Below are positions 50,046 through 57,995 of a stretch of DNA of 64,000 nucleotides, in pieces (the first letter of the stretch is position 1; each line of letters opens with the position of its first letter). The stretch spans positions 40,099 to 104,098 of the forward strand of contig JANXOP010000163.1 of NCBI GenBank assembly GCA_025357755.1. The letters run 5' to 3'. Source of the DNA: Kofleriaceae bacterium (GTDB lineage Bacteria; Myxococcota_A; Polyangia; Haliangiales; Haliangiaceae). The position numbers and the translations under genes were made by a program. The notes under the pieces were generated by a model. The model was given only the letters and a program-made list of their open reading frames with translations, did not search any database and was not told where the DNA came from.

Positions 50046-50663
50046 GTGCGCGCAGGGTTGCTCGTCGTTGTCGTGGCCGGGCTTGCCGCGTGTCATCCGT
50101 ATCTCAACGGCGGCGTCGAGCTGTCGTCGAAGGTCAGCGGTCCCCTCGCCACCATGCAGGGCCAGCCGGTCGCCTCCGCGCGTCCCGTGACCGCACTCAG
50201 CGAGGGTGAGACCGCGCCGATCAACACGACCCCGACGACTCCGCGCACGTACTCGATCGCGATCGGCTCCGCGCCAGTCCCGGATTTTCATATCGAGCTC
50301 GGCCTCCACGCCCACGACATCTCGAGCGACAGTCTGCAAGGCTCGTCGAGCTCGGCCGCGTACCTCGCATCTCCGCGTTACCTGACCGGGACCGGCTCGC
50401 TCGACTTCTCGTGGATGTTCGTGCGGTTCAAGCACGTCGGCACGTACATCCACGTCGGCCCGGCATTCGGCGTCATCGTCGACCGCGGTGACGGCTCCAC
50501 GTCTTTCGGCCAGGCGGTGCGGTTCGGCGGCGGAATTCAGGTCGACCTACCCCTGCTCCGGCTGTACGTGGACGCCTCTCAGACAGATTTAATGATAACC
50601 AGCGGACCTGCCGCCGGTGTGAACCAACTAACTGGAATCACTGTGGGTGTAGGCCTTCACTGA
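50046..50663 (+). CDS. lipoprotein with beta-barrel-like body
   Basis: 205 residues from GTG 50046, which gives a lipoprotein signal (MRAGLLVVVVAGLAAC, lipid Cys16). The mature part has barrel-like alternation and ends 'TGITVGVGLH', a barrel-like final strand: 'DFHIELGLHAHDISSDS', 'GSLDFSWMFVRFKHVGTYIHVGPAFGVIV', 'GGGIQVDLPLLRLYVDAS'. It ends 73 bp before the iron-type operon and on the same strand, but lies upstream of the palindromic operator, so it is probably a separate unit. No family is recognised. Confidence 0.6.
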   Translation: MRAGLLVVVVAGLAACHPYLNGGVELSSKVSGPLATMQGQPVASARPVTALSEGETAPINTTPTTPRTYSIAIGSAPVPDFHIELGLHAHDISSDSLQGSSSSAAYLASPRYLTGTGSLDFSWMFVRFKHVGTYIHVGPAFGVIVDRGDGSTSFGQAVRFGGGIQVDLPLLRLYVDASQTDLMITSGPAAGVNQLTGITVGVGLH

Positions 50664-50729
50664 GTAGCCAGCGTCACTCCGTCTCTCACGAATGGTTGAC
50701 ACCCCTCGATGGGATCGACTATCTCCGTG

Positions 50730-50758
50730 GTGAATATGAAAATAGTTTTCATAATCAC
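50730..50758 (+). promoter_or_regulatory. AT-rich palindromic operator overlapping a start codon (Fur-like)
   Basis: A near-perfect 29-bp palindrome centred on 50744: a core ATGAAAA-TAG-TTTTCAT (50736-50752) flanked by GTGAAT / AATCAC with a single mismatch. In such GC-rich DNA this AT-rich dyad is exceptional, and it forces the rare codons ATA, GTT and ATA into the signal peptide it encodes. It resembles a 7-1-7 Fur box (TGAnAAT-A-GTTnTCA). A TTGACA at 50696-50701 and TATCTC at 50720-50725 (18-bp gap) could form a promoter whose start point lies at the palindrome. It fits a repressor controlling the downstream operon. Confidence 0.6.
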
Positions 50759-51944
50759 TGCGGCTGCCACCCTCGCGGGTTGCGGAGGTAGTGATCCACC
50801 GGCGCAGCCCGATGGCGCGCTGACCACCCTGACCAACGCCAAGGACGTGCCGATCGACGGGCTGTCGGCGGACGACGTCGCGAAGTTTCACAAGGGCGAC
50901 GACCTATTCGACGTCCCGTTCCGGGAGGTCGACGGGCTCGGCCCGCTGTTCATCCGTAGCTCGTGCGGGGCGTGCCACTCGGATGGCCTGCGCGGTCCGG
51001 GCCTCGTCCAGAAGATGTCGGTCGTGACGGCCGATGGGATCACTGCCTCCGCCGATCAATCCGAGTTGCCGTTCGGCCACACCCTGCGCCAGGGGCTCGC
51101 AGCCGGGGCGGTCACGGCGATCACGGCGCCGATGGCGGGCGACGTCAAGGTCTCGATCCGCATCGGCCCACCGGTGCTCGGCCGAGGCTACATCGAAGCC
51201 GTCGATGACTCCGAGATCCTCCGCGTCGCCGCAGCACAAGCGCAGCGCAGCGACGAGATCCACGGCAAGGTCGCGCGGGTAACGTTCACGTCGGTGCCGA
51301 GCGGCGATGGGTTCTCGACCTATCAGACGAACGACGCAGTGATCGGTCGGTTCGCGCTCAAGGCGCGGATCGCGACGCTCGACGACTTCTCCGCCGACGC
51401 TTTTCAAGGCGACATGGGCCTCACCACGCCGATGCGTCCGACCGAGCTTCCGAATCCCGATGGCCTGACCGACGATGCCGACCCGGGAATCGACCTCGAT
51501 CAGGAGCACATCGATCGCGTGACGTTCTACCTGCGCCGGATCGCGATCCCACAGCGCACCGGCATGACCGAAGCGGGCGCGAAGCTCTTCGATCAAGTGC
51601 AGTGCAGCGGCTGTCACGTCGCGTCGATGCACACGCGCAAGGACTTCCCGATCCCGCAGCTCGCCGATATCGACGCGCCGATCTACACGGATCTCTTGCT
51701 CCACGACATGGGCGATGCGCTCGCCGACGGCATGGTCGATGGCGGCGCGGATTCCCGCGGCTGGCGCACCGCGCCCTTGATCGGGCTGCGCTTCAACACG
51801 CTCTTTCTCCACGATGGCCGCGCCTCGTCGGTCGCGGGCGCGATCGCGGCCCACGCTGGCGAGGCCCGAGCCTCGGCAGATGCCTTCGCAGCTCTCTCTC
51901 AAACCGATCGCGACACGCTGATCGCGTTCGTCGAAGCACTCTAA
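50736..51944 (+). CDS. di-haem oxidoreductase (DHOR) lipoprotein
   Basis: 402 residues from ATG 50736 (an ATG at 50709 is also in frame but adds a non-signal stretch). Lipoprotein signal 'MKIVFIITAAATLAGCGG' with lipid Cys16. Two haem c sites: 'CGACH' (77-81) and 'CSGCH' (290-294). The 'GRGYIEAVDDSEIL' and 'KTAPLIGLRFN'-like segments (here 'RTAPLIGLRFNTLFLHDGRAS') place it in the di-haem oxidoreductase family (PF06537, formerly thiol oxidoreductase). These proteins are often found with imelysins in iron-regulated loci, as here. First gene of a four-gene operon; the start codon lies inside a palindrome. Confidence 0.88.
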   Translation: MKIVFIITAAATLAGCGGSDPPAQPDGALTTLTNAKDVPIDGLSADDVAKFHKGDDLFDVPFREVDGLGPLFIRSSCGACHSDGLRGPGLVQKMSVVTADGITASADQSELPFGHTLRQGLAAGAVTAITAPMAGDVKVSIRIGPPVLGRGYIEAVDDSEILRVAAAQAQRSDEIHGKVARVTFTSVPSGDGFSTYQTNDAVIGRFALKARIATLDDFSADAFQGDMGLTTPMRPTELPNPDGLTDDADPGIDLDQEHIDRVTFYLRRIAIPQRTGMTEAGAKLFDQVQCSGCHVASMHTRKDFPIPQLADIDAPIYTDLLLHDMGDALADGMVDGGADSRGWRTAPLIGLRFNTLFLHDGRASSVAGAIAAHAGEARASADAFAALSQTDRDTLIAFVEAL

Positions 51945-51956
51945 GGAAGTACCAAG

Positions 51957-52991
51957 ATGAAGAAGATCCTCTCCTTCGTTCTCCTCACTGCCGCGCTAGC
52001 CGCTTGTGGCGATGGCGGCACGGATGACGCGCAGTACAAGACCGATGTCGTCAACGGGATGCACGATTCGATCGCGATCGAGCTCCAGAAGCTCGTCGAC
52101 GCTTCGGTCGCTCTCCAGGCCGCGGCGCCGACCGGCCACGGCTGGGACATGTCGACCGATGCCACGGCGATCACGGCGATGCTCGACGCGTGGAAGCAAG
52201 CGCGCGTCGCGTACGAGCACGTCGAGGGCGCCACAGCTCCGATCTTTGCCGGCGAAGACTTCACGATGGATGCGCGCTACGACGACTACATGGCGGCGCT
52301 CACGCCGAACGGCGATCAAGATCTGTTCGACGACCAGGGCGCGATCGGCATGCACTCGATCGAGCGCATCATCTACGCGCCGACGATCCGTCCGGAGGTC
52401 AAAGAGTTCGAAGCGACGCTGCCAGGCTACAAGGCGGCCGCCTGGCCGACCAATGCAACCGAGGCGGACGAGTTCAAGAACAAGCTGTGCGCGCGCTTGA
52501 TCACGGATGCTCGGAAGCTCCATGACGAGTGGACGCCCGCGAACATCGATATCGGGCTCGCGTTCCAGGGCCTCGTCGGGCTGATGAACGAGCAGAAGGA
52601 GAAGGTCAACCTGGCGGCGACCGGCGAGGAAGAGTCTCGCTACTCGAACATCACGCTGTTCGATCTCCACAACAACCTCGCCGGCACGATGACCATCTAC
52701 AACATCTTCCAGCCGTGGATCTTGTCGAAGAAGGGCAATCAGAACGACATGATCGAGACCGGCTTCAACCACCTCGATGGGCTCTACAGCGCCACCACCG
52801 GCGATGCGCTCCCGCCAGTCCCGACCACCTGGAGCTCCGATGCACCCTCCGCGACCGACCTCGCCACGCCGTTCGGCAAGATGTGGGACGGCGTGCATCT
52901 CGCCGTCGATCCGACCGAGGATGGCTCGGTCGTGTTCGAGATGAACGAAGTCGCGGACGTGCTCGGCTTCCCCGAGTTCAAGGAAGAGTAG
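51957..52991 (+). CDS. imelysin-family lipoprotein (iron-regulated M75-like)
   Basis: 344 residues. Lipoprotein signal 'MKKILSFVLLTAALAAC' (Cys17). The imelysin signature GxHxxE is present at 131-136 ('GMHSIERI'), and the surroundings ('DAWKQARVAYEHVEGATAPIF', 'LFDLHNNLAGTMTIYNIFQPW') match the two four-helix-bundle repeats of the family. Imelysins (IcmP, EfeO-like) are periplasmic or outer-membrane proteins tied to iron uptake; the peptidase activity once proposed is doubtful. Starts 12 bp after the di-haem gene, with an AAGGAAG-like ribosome site. Confidence 0.92.
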   Translation: MKKILSFVLLTAALAACGDGGTDDAQYKTDVVNGMHDSIAIELQKLVDASVALQAAAPTGHGWDMSTDATAITAMLDAWKQARVAYEHVEGATAPIFAGEDFTMDARYDDYMAALTPNGDQDLFDDQGAIGMHSIERIIYAPTIRPEVKEFEATLPGYKAAAWPTNATEADEFKNKLCARLITDARKLHDEWTPANIDIGLAFQGLVGLMNEQKEKVNLAATGEEESRYSNITLFDLHNNLAGTMTIYNIFQPWILSKKGNQNDMIETGFNHLDGLYSATTGDALPPVPTTWSSDAPSATDLATPFGKMWDGVHLAVDPTEDGSVVFEMNEVADVLGFPEFKEE

Positions 52992-52996
52992 TCGCG

Positions 52997-53497
52997 ATGC
53001 GTGGCGCTCTTCTGCTTGCAGCTGCCCTGTCCGCATGTGGCGGTGGCAGCAGTTCGAACGTCGACGCGTCGAATACATTTCTCGCGTTCAATCCGGCGTT
53101 CGCGCCGTTCCGGACGTGGACGAACTTCCACTCCGACGGACCGGTCGACGACGGTACACAGCCGGCGATCGTGCTCGGTCCGCGGACGCAGTACATCAAC
53201 AAGCTCCCGCCTGCGGGAAGCACCGAGTTTCCGATCGGGACGATCATCGTCGAGGCGCGCGACAACGGGAAGATCTTCGCGATGGTCAAGCGCGGCGGCA
53301 ACTTCAACGCCGCCGGCACGATCAACTGGGAGAACTTCGAGCTCACCGAAAATCCGGTGCAGTACACGTGGCGCGGCCTCGGTCCGCCTCTCGGAGATAC
53401 GTACGGCGGCGATCCGAACGGTTGCAACATGTGTCACGTGCAGTGCGTCGCGAACGACTACATCTGCTCGCCGAAGCTCCAGCTCACCGGGTTTTAA
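52997..53497 (+). CDS. small lipoprotein with C-terminal haem c motif
   Basis: 166 residues. Lipoprotein signal 'MRGALLLAAALSACGGG' (Cys14). The body is a small beta-rich domain ('GPRTQYINKLPPAGSTEFPIGTIIVEARDNGKIFAMVKRGGNFN') ending in 'NGCNMCHVQCVANDYICSP', in which CNMCH (143-147) is a haem c site; two more Cys (150, 157) follow closely. A single C-terminal haem near the end is unusual and I do not recognise the family. It sits between the imelysin and barrel genes, 5 bp after the former and touching the latter, so it is probably part of the iron system. Confidence 0.75.
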   Translation: MRGALLLAAALSACGGGSSSNVDASNTFLAFNPAFAPFRTWTNFHSDGPVDDGTQPAIVLGPRTQYINKLPPAGSTEFPIGTIIVEARDNGKIFAMVKRGGNFNAAGTINWENFELTENPVQYTWRGLGPPLGDTYGGDPNGCNMCHVQCVANDYICSPKLQLTGF

Positions 53498-54322
53498 ATG
53501 AAGAAGCTGTTCCTCGCGCTCGTGTCTCTTACTCTGGGCACGAGCCTCTCGCACGCGAATCCGCGTGCGCTGCCGTTTACCTATACGACCGACACGCTCG
53601 CACCGGGTGAAGCCGAGATCGAGCAGACGGTCGATCTGATCCCGCTTCGCGCGCAGAGCGTCGACCTGGGCGCTCCCACGAGCTATCTCGCCTCGTCGTT
53701 TCAGACCGAGCTCGAGATCGGAATCTCCGATCGGCTCGAGCTCGCACTCTACTTCGTGATGACCCCGGCACAGCAAGCGCTGACCAACACGGCCAAGCTC
53801 CCCGAGGGAAACGGGATCAAGCAGCGGCTCCGGTACATCCTCGCGAACCCGGGTGAGTGGCCGATCGATGTCGGCTTCTACGGCGAGCTCTCGGAGAGCG
53901 ATCGCGAAATCGAGCTCGAGGCCAAGGTGCTGCTCCAGAAGCGGTTCGGCAGGCTGCGCGTCGCGGCGAACCTCTGGGCCGAATACGAATTTTACTTCGC
54001 GAAGGATGTGCTGACCGGCGACCACCAGCGCGACGTGGTGATCAACCCGACGCTCGGCGCGACCTACGAGGTCACTCCGAAATTTCATGTCGGGCTCGAT
54101 AGCTGGCTGCGTGGCGAGTATCCGACGAATCCATCGCCGGCGACGCGCACGTTCGGCCTCGGCCCCGAGTACTACATCGGTCCTGCGGTGATGATGAGCT
54201 TCAAGAAGGTGTGGTGGACCGTCGCGGCATACGTGCGGGTCACCGACACCGACCACGACCTCCAGGTCGCCGAGCCGTTCGGCAAAGTCTGGTTCCGCAC
54301 GATGGTCGGATACGACCTATAA
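53498..54322 (+). CDS. outer-membrane barrel protein of the iron operon
   Basis: 274 residues, starting directly after the stop of the haem lipoprotein gene. Signal peptide 'MKKLFLALVSLTLGTSLSHA'. The mature protein is a run of amphipathic strands ('AEIEQTVDLIPLRAQS', 'FQTELEIGISDRLELALYFVMT', 'RQRLRYIL', 'PIDVGFYGELSESDREIELEAKVLLQKRFGRLRVAANLWAEYEFYF', 'GLGPEYYIGPAVMMSFKKVWWTVAAYVRV') ending in 'KVWFRTMVGYDL'. It looks like an outer-membrane channel or scaffold of the type often called transporter or DUF481-like. Position implies that it helps the di-haem/imelysin system reach the outside. Confidence 0.72.
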   Translation: MKKLFLALVSLTLGTSLSHANPRALPFTYTTDTLAPGEAEIEQTVDLIPLRAQSVDLGAPTSYLASSFQTELEIGISDRLELALYFVMTPAQQALTNTAKLPEGNGIKQRLRYILANPGEWPIDVGFYGELSESDREIELEAKVLLQKRFGRLRVAANLWAEYEFYFAKDVLTGDHQRDVVINPTLGATYEVTPKFHVGLDSWLRGEYPTNPSPATRTFGLGPEYYIGPAVMMSFKKVWWTVAAYVRVTDTDHDLQVAEPFGKVWFRTMVGYDL

Positions 54323-54329
54323 TAGGTTC

Positions 54330-55154
54330 GTGCCGGCCACCGTCGTCGATGCCGTAAGATCTCCGTTTCCGTGTGCGTGCCGCTGCTTCGAGCGGCTCTC
54401 GCTCGACGAACGCACCGCGGGTATCGAAGCGCTCTATCGCTTCGACGATGCGATGCGTGGCTGGGGCCAGACCGTGATCTGGGACCTCGCCGCACCCGCG
54501 CTGTGGGCGCTGCAGAAAGAGCTCGGTGATGTGAAGTGGGTCGCGGTCCGCGAGAGCGGCTGCATCCACGCGCGGCTGCTCGGGTTCTGCGTCCACGAAT
54601 TGATCCACGCGATGAATGGCGATCCGACGCTGCCGAACTACGGTACGCCGACCGGGTTGCCGTACGGCGTGCCCGAAGCGGTCGCGCCAGCGGATGAAGC
54701 GGCCTACCTCCATCCGTTCAACCAGCACGAAGCGCGCGCGTGGGTCGGGCTCGATGCGGTCGCGTACACGCTGTTCCAGATCGAATGGGATCTATTTCCT
54801 GCGCGCGATGTCGGCACGTACGGCCTGGCGGGCGGCAACGCGCTCGTGCCGGTGCCACCAGGCTATCGCCAGGTGCCGCACTACGACAGCGAGCACCACG
54901 CGCGGCGCTACCAGGCACTCGCGAACAACCTGCAGGAAGAAGCGCGCCACTGGTTCACACCCGAGAAGCTTGCCGAGATCACCGAGCGCTTCGAGGCGGC
55001 CGAGGCGATCGGACGAGCCTCGCGGCCGCTGCCCTTCCCGAGCGCGCGCGAGGTCGCGCGGATCAAGCCGAAGCAACCCGGTCGCAACGACCTGTGCATC
55101 TGCGGCTCGATGCGCAAGTGGAAGCAGTGCTGCGGCGCGCAGGTCGTGCCCTAA
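54330..55154 (+). CDS. SEC-C zinc protein with HEXXH-like motif
   Basis: 274 residues from GTG 54330. The C-terminus is a SEC-C motif: 'PGRNDLCICGSMRKWKQCCG' with zinc Cys at 256, 258, 267 and 268. The middle carries 'CVHELIHAMNGDPTLPNYG', an HELIH (H89-E90-x2-H93) sequence that matches the zinc-metalloprotease consensus, with a nearby Glu. A Cys cluster at the start ('PFPCACRCF') may bind a further metal. SEC-C domains usually help protein-protein or SecB-like contacts. A protease role is only a possibility raised by the motif. Starts 8 bp after the iron operon, same strand. Confidence 0.72.
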   Translation: MPATVVDAVRSPFPCACRCFERLSLDERTAGIEALYRFDDAMRGWGQTVIWDLAAPALWALQKELGDVKWVAVRESGCIHARLLGFCVHELIHAMNGDPTLPNYGTPTGLPYGVPEAVAPADEAAYLHPFNQHEARAWVGLDAVAYTLFQIEWDLFPARDVGTYGLAGGNALVPVPPGYRQVPHYDSEHHARRYQALANNLQEEARHWFTPEKLAEITERFEAAEAIGRASRPLPFPSAREVARIKPKQPGRNDLCICGSMRKWKQCCGAQVVP

Positions 55155-55172
55155 CGCGTTATCGTTCGCGCG

Positions 55173-57995
55173 ATGAAGCGCGCACTCTGGTTGGTCGTTG
55201 TCGCGGGATGTGCGTCGGCGCAGCAACCCGCACCGGTGATGCCCGCAGCCGAACATTTGCCGGTCGTCGTCGCGCCACCGCCAGCGCTCGTCCACGTCGT
55301 GCCGGTGCCACCGGACCTCGGTGATTCGATCCCGACGCTGCGCTTGCCGCGGCTGTTCACGCCGACCGGCTACACGGCGCACCTCGCGATCGATCCGGAG
55401 AAACCGACGTTCCAAGGCGACCTCCAGATCGCTGGCGTGATCACCACGGCGACCTCGGTGGTCTGGCTGCACGGTCGCCAGCTCGCGGTGAAGAAGGCGA
55501 CCGCGACCGGCAGTGCGGGTGTGGCCATCGACCTGCACGTCACACCGCGTGGCGTGGATCTCCTCGAGCTGCGTTCGGATGGAGCGATGCCGCCCGGCGC
55601 CTGGACGCTCGCACTTTCCTACGCGGGTCAGGTCGATGCGGTGAACACCACCGGCATGTTCGTCGAGACCAGCGGAGGTGCGAAGTACATCTACAGCCAG
55701 TTCGAGGCGATCTACGCGCGCCGTGTCTTCCCGTGTCTCGACGAGCCCGATTCGAAGGTGCCGTGGCAGCTCACGCTCGACGTGCCGAAGGGGCTCGTCG
55801 CCGTCGCGAATACGCCGATCACCAAGGAGAGCGAAGCCGGCGCAACTCACCACGTCGAGTTCGCGGTCACCAAGCCACTGCCTGCGTACCTGATCGCGTT
55901 CGGTGTCGGACCGTTCGACCTCGTGCCGGCCGGTACCTCGAAGAGCGGCACGCCGATCCGGATCGTGACGTTCAAGGGCCGTGGCGGCGAGACCGGGTAT
56001 GTGGTGAAGACCGCGAGCAAGCTCGTCGATCTCCTCGAAGACTGGTTCGGGATGCCGTATCCCTACCCGAAGCTCGATCTGCTGACGGTGCCGATCACGA
56101 GCGGATTCTCCGCGATGGAGAATCCTGGGTTGATCCTGTTCGCCGAGGGCTACTACATGTTCGCCGGCAACCCCTCGTGGCAGCGTCGCAACGATTGGAT
56201 CACCGGCGGCTCGCACGAGCTCGCGCATCAATGGTTCGGCGACTACGTCACGCCCGCATTCTGGGACGACATCTGGCTGAACGAGGGCTTCGCGACGTGG
56301 ATGGCAAACAAGATCACTGGTGAATTCGAGCCGAGCTGGCACGGCGAGCTCGAGCAGGTCTCGATCCGCAACGGCGCGTTGCGCGCGGACTCGGTCGTCT
56401 CGGCGCGCCGCGTGCGCCAGCCGATCGCGACGACCGACGATATCCTCAACGTGTTCGACGGCATCAGCTACAGCAAGGGCGCCTCGATCTTGGCGATGTT
56501 CGAGAGCTACCTCGGACGCGACGTGTTTCAGCGGGGCGTCCGCGGGTACATGGCGGCGCGCGCGTACGGGACCGCGACGTCCGCCGACTTCATCGCCGCG
56601 ATGAGCAAGGCCGCGGGCAAGGAGCTCGCGCCCGCCTTCGCCACGTTCCTCGATCAACCCGGTGCGCCCGAGCTCGAAGCGACGCTCGCATGCACTGGAG
56701 CTCCGAAGGTCGAGCTCGTGCAGCGGCGCTTCCTCCCGGCCGGCACACCACCAGCGACCGAGACCAAGCCGTGGATCATCCCGATCTGCATCGCGTACGA
56801 GCAAGCGGGCGCGCGCGCCGAGACCTGCACGCTGCTCGATGCCCCGACCGGCACGATCGCCTTGCCAACCAAGAGCTGCCCGCGCTGGGTGATGCCGAAT
56901 GTCGAGGGCCACGGCTACTACCGCGTCCACTACACCCAGCAGCAGGTGATCACGCTGCGCGACGAAGCGTGGCCGCGGCTCACGTTCAGCGAGCGCCACA
57001 CGCTGTTCGGCGACCTCGTCAACGACATGAATGCTCCGCGGCCCGGGTTCCACGCCGCGGCACCGATCAAGACCCCGATCACGCTGGTGATGTCGTTCGT
57101 GCCGCTCATGCTCGCGACCGGTAATCGCACGCTCGTCGAGGATGCGCTGTTCCCGGCCGGCAGCCTCGATCGGTTGGTCAGCGACGATCAGCGCACCAAG
57201 TACGAGGCCTGGTATCAGACCACTTTCGGGCCCGGCGCGACGAAGATCGGCTTTACTGCCAAGGATAGCGACGACTTCGATACCGAATCGCTACGCGGTC
57301 AGCTGGTCGATGCGGCGGCGCGCACCGGTCGCGATCCGGAGCTCGTCAAGCAAGCGGTCGAGCTCGCCATGCACTGGCGAGACGTGCCCGAGGGGATCCG
57401 GGCCTCGGTGCTAGCGATCGCGGTCGACGCGAATCAAGACGCGTTCGAACGCGCGCGCGCCGAGGTCCGGATCGAGAAGAATCAGGCGCTGCGCAGCCAG
57501 CTGATCGAGGCGCTCGCCAGCGTGCGCGACGCGAAGCGCTACACCGCGGCACTCCAGCTCACGCTCGATCCTGCCCTCGATCTGCGCGCGAGCGGCAGGA
57601 TCTTGTTCGGCTCCACCAGCGAGGCGACGCGCGCGCTCGCGGAGGCCTTCTATCGCGAGCATGCCGCCGAGATCGACAAGCGGATGCCGAAGGACGAGGT
57701 CACGGGCGGGCTGGTCGAGCTGATGGGCTTGTTCACCGGGGCCTGCGAACCGGCTCGGCGCGACGCGATCGTGACCGAGATCAAGAGCCGTTTCGACGGG
57801 CAACCTGGAGCGCCGCGCGTGATCGCCCAGATGACCGAGCGCCTCGATCAGTGCATCGCGAACAAGCTCGCGCTCGCGCCGGAGGTCCGCGGCTGGCTCG
57901 GCGGCGTGAAGCCTCCGCGGACGCCCGAGGCCAAGCCCAAGCCGAAGCCTGCAGCGTCATCCAAGGCGCCGAAGAAGCAGGCTAAGGCACATTGA
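55173..57995 (+). CDS. M1-family aminopeptidase, lipoprotein
   Basis: 940 residues. Lipoprotein signal 'MKRALWLVVVAGCASAQ' (Cys13). M1 hallmarks: exopeptidase motif 'FSAMENPG' (about residue 313; the family has GAMEN, here SAMEN), zinc site 'GSHELAHQWFGDYVTPAFWDDIWLNEGFATWM' (HEXXH near 347 plus the downstream Glu) and a catalytic Tyr region 'YSKGASILAMFE'. The last 350 residues form the helical ERAP1-C-like domain. It cleaves N-terminal residues from peptides outside the cytoplasm; being anchored it may serve predation or feeding. It is convergent with the following lipoprotein gene, overlapping by 14 bases. Confidence 0.93.
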   Translation: MKRALWLVVVAGCASAQQPAPVMPAAEHLPVVVAPPPALVHVVPVPPDLGDSIPTLRLPRLFTPTGYTAHLAIDPEKPTFQGDLQIAGVITTATSVVWLHGRQLAVKKATATGSAGVAIDLHVTPRGVDLLELRSDGAMPPGAWTLALSYAGQVDAVNTTGMFVETSGGAKYIYSQFEAIYARRVFPCLDEPDSKVPWQLTLDVPKGLVAVANTPITKESEAGATHHVEFAVTKPLPAYLIAFGVGPFDLVPAGTSKSGTPIRIVTFKGRGGETGYVVKTASKLVDLLEDWFGMPYPYPKLDLLTVPITSGFSAMENPGLILFAEGYYMFAGNPSWQRRNDWITGGSHELAHQWFGDYVTPAFWDDIWLNEGFATWMANKITGEFEPSWHGELEQVSIRNGALRADSVVSARRVRQPIATTDDILNVFDGISYSKGASILAMFESYLGRDVFQRGVRGYMAARAYGTATSADFIAAMSKAAGKELAPAFATFLDQPGAPELEATLACTGAPKVELVQRRFLPAGTPPATETKPWIIPICIAYEQAGARAETCTLLDAPTGTIALPTKSCPRWVMPNVEGHGYYRVHYTQQQVITLRDEAWPRLTFSERHTLFGDLVNDMNAPRPGFHAAAPIKTPITLVMSFVPLMLATGNRTLVEDALFPAGSLDRLVSDDQRTKYEAWYQTTFGPGATKIGFTAKDSDDFDTESLRGQLVDAAARTGRDPELVKQAVELAMHWRDVPEGIRASVLAIAVDANQDAFERARAEVRIEKNQALRSQLIEALASVRDAKRYTAALQLTLDPALDLRASGRILFGSTSEATRALAEAFYREHAAEIDKRMPKDEVTGGLVELMGLFTGACEPARRDAIVTEIKSRFDGQPGAPRVIAQMTERLDQCIANKLALAPEVRGWLGGVKPPRTPEAKPKPKPAASSKAPKKQAKAH

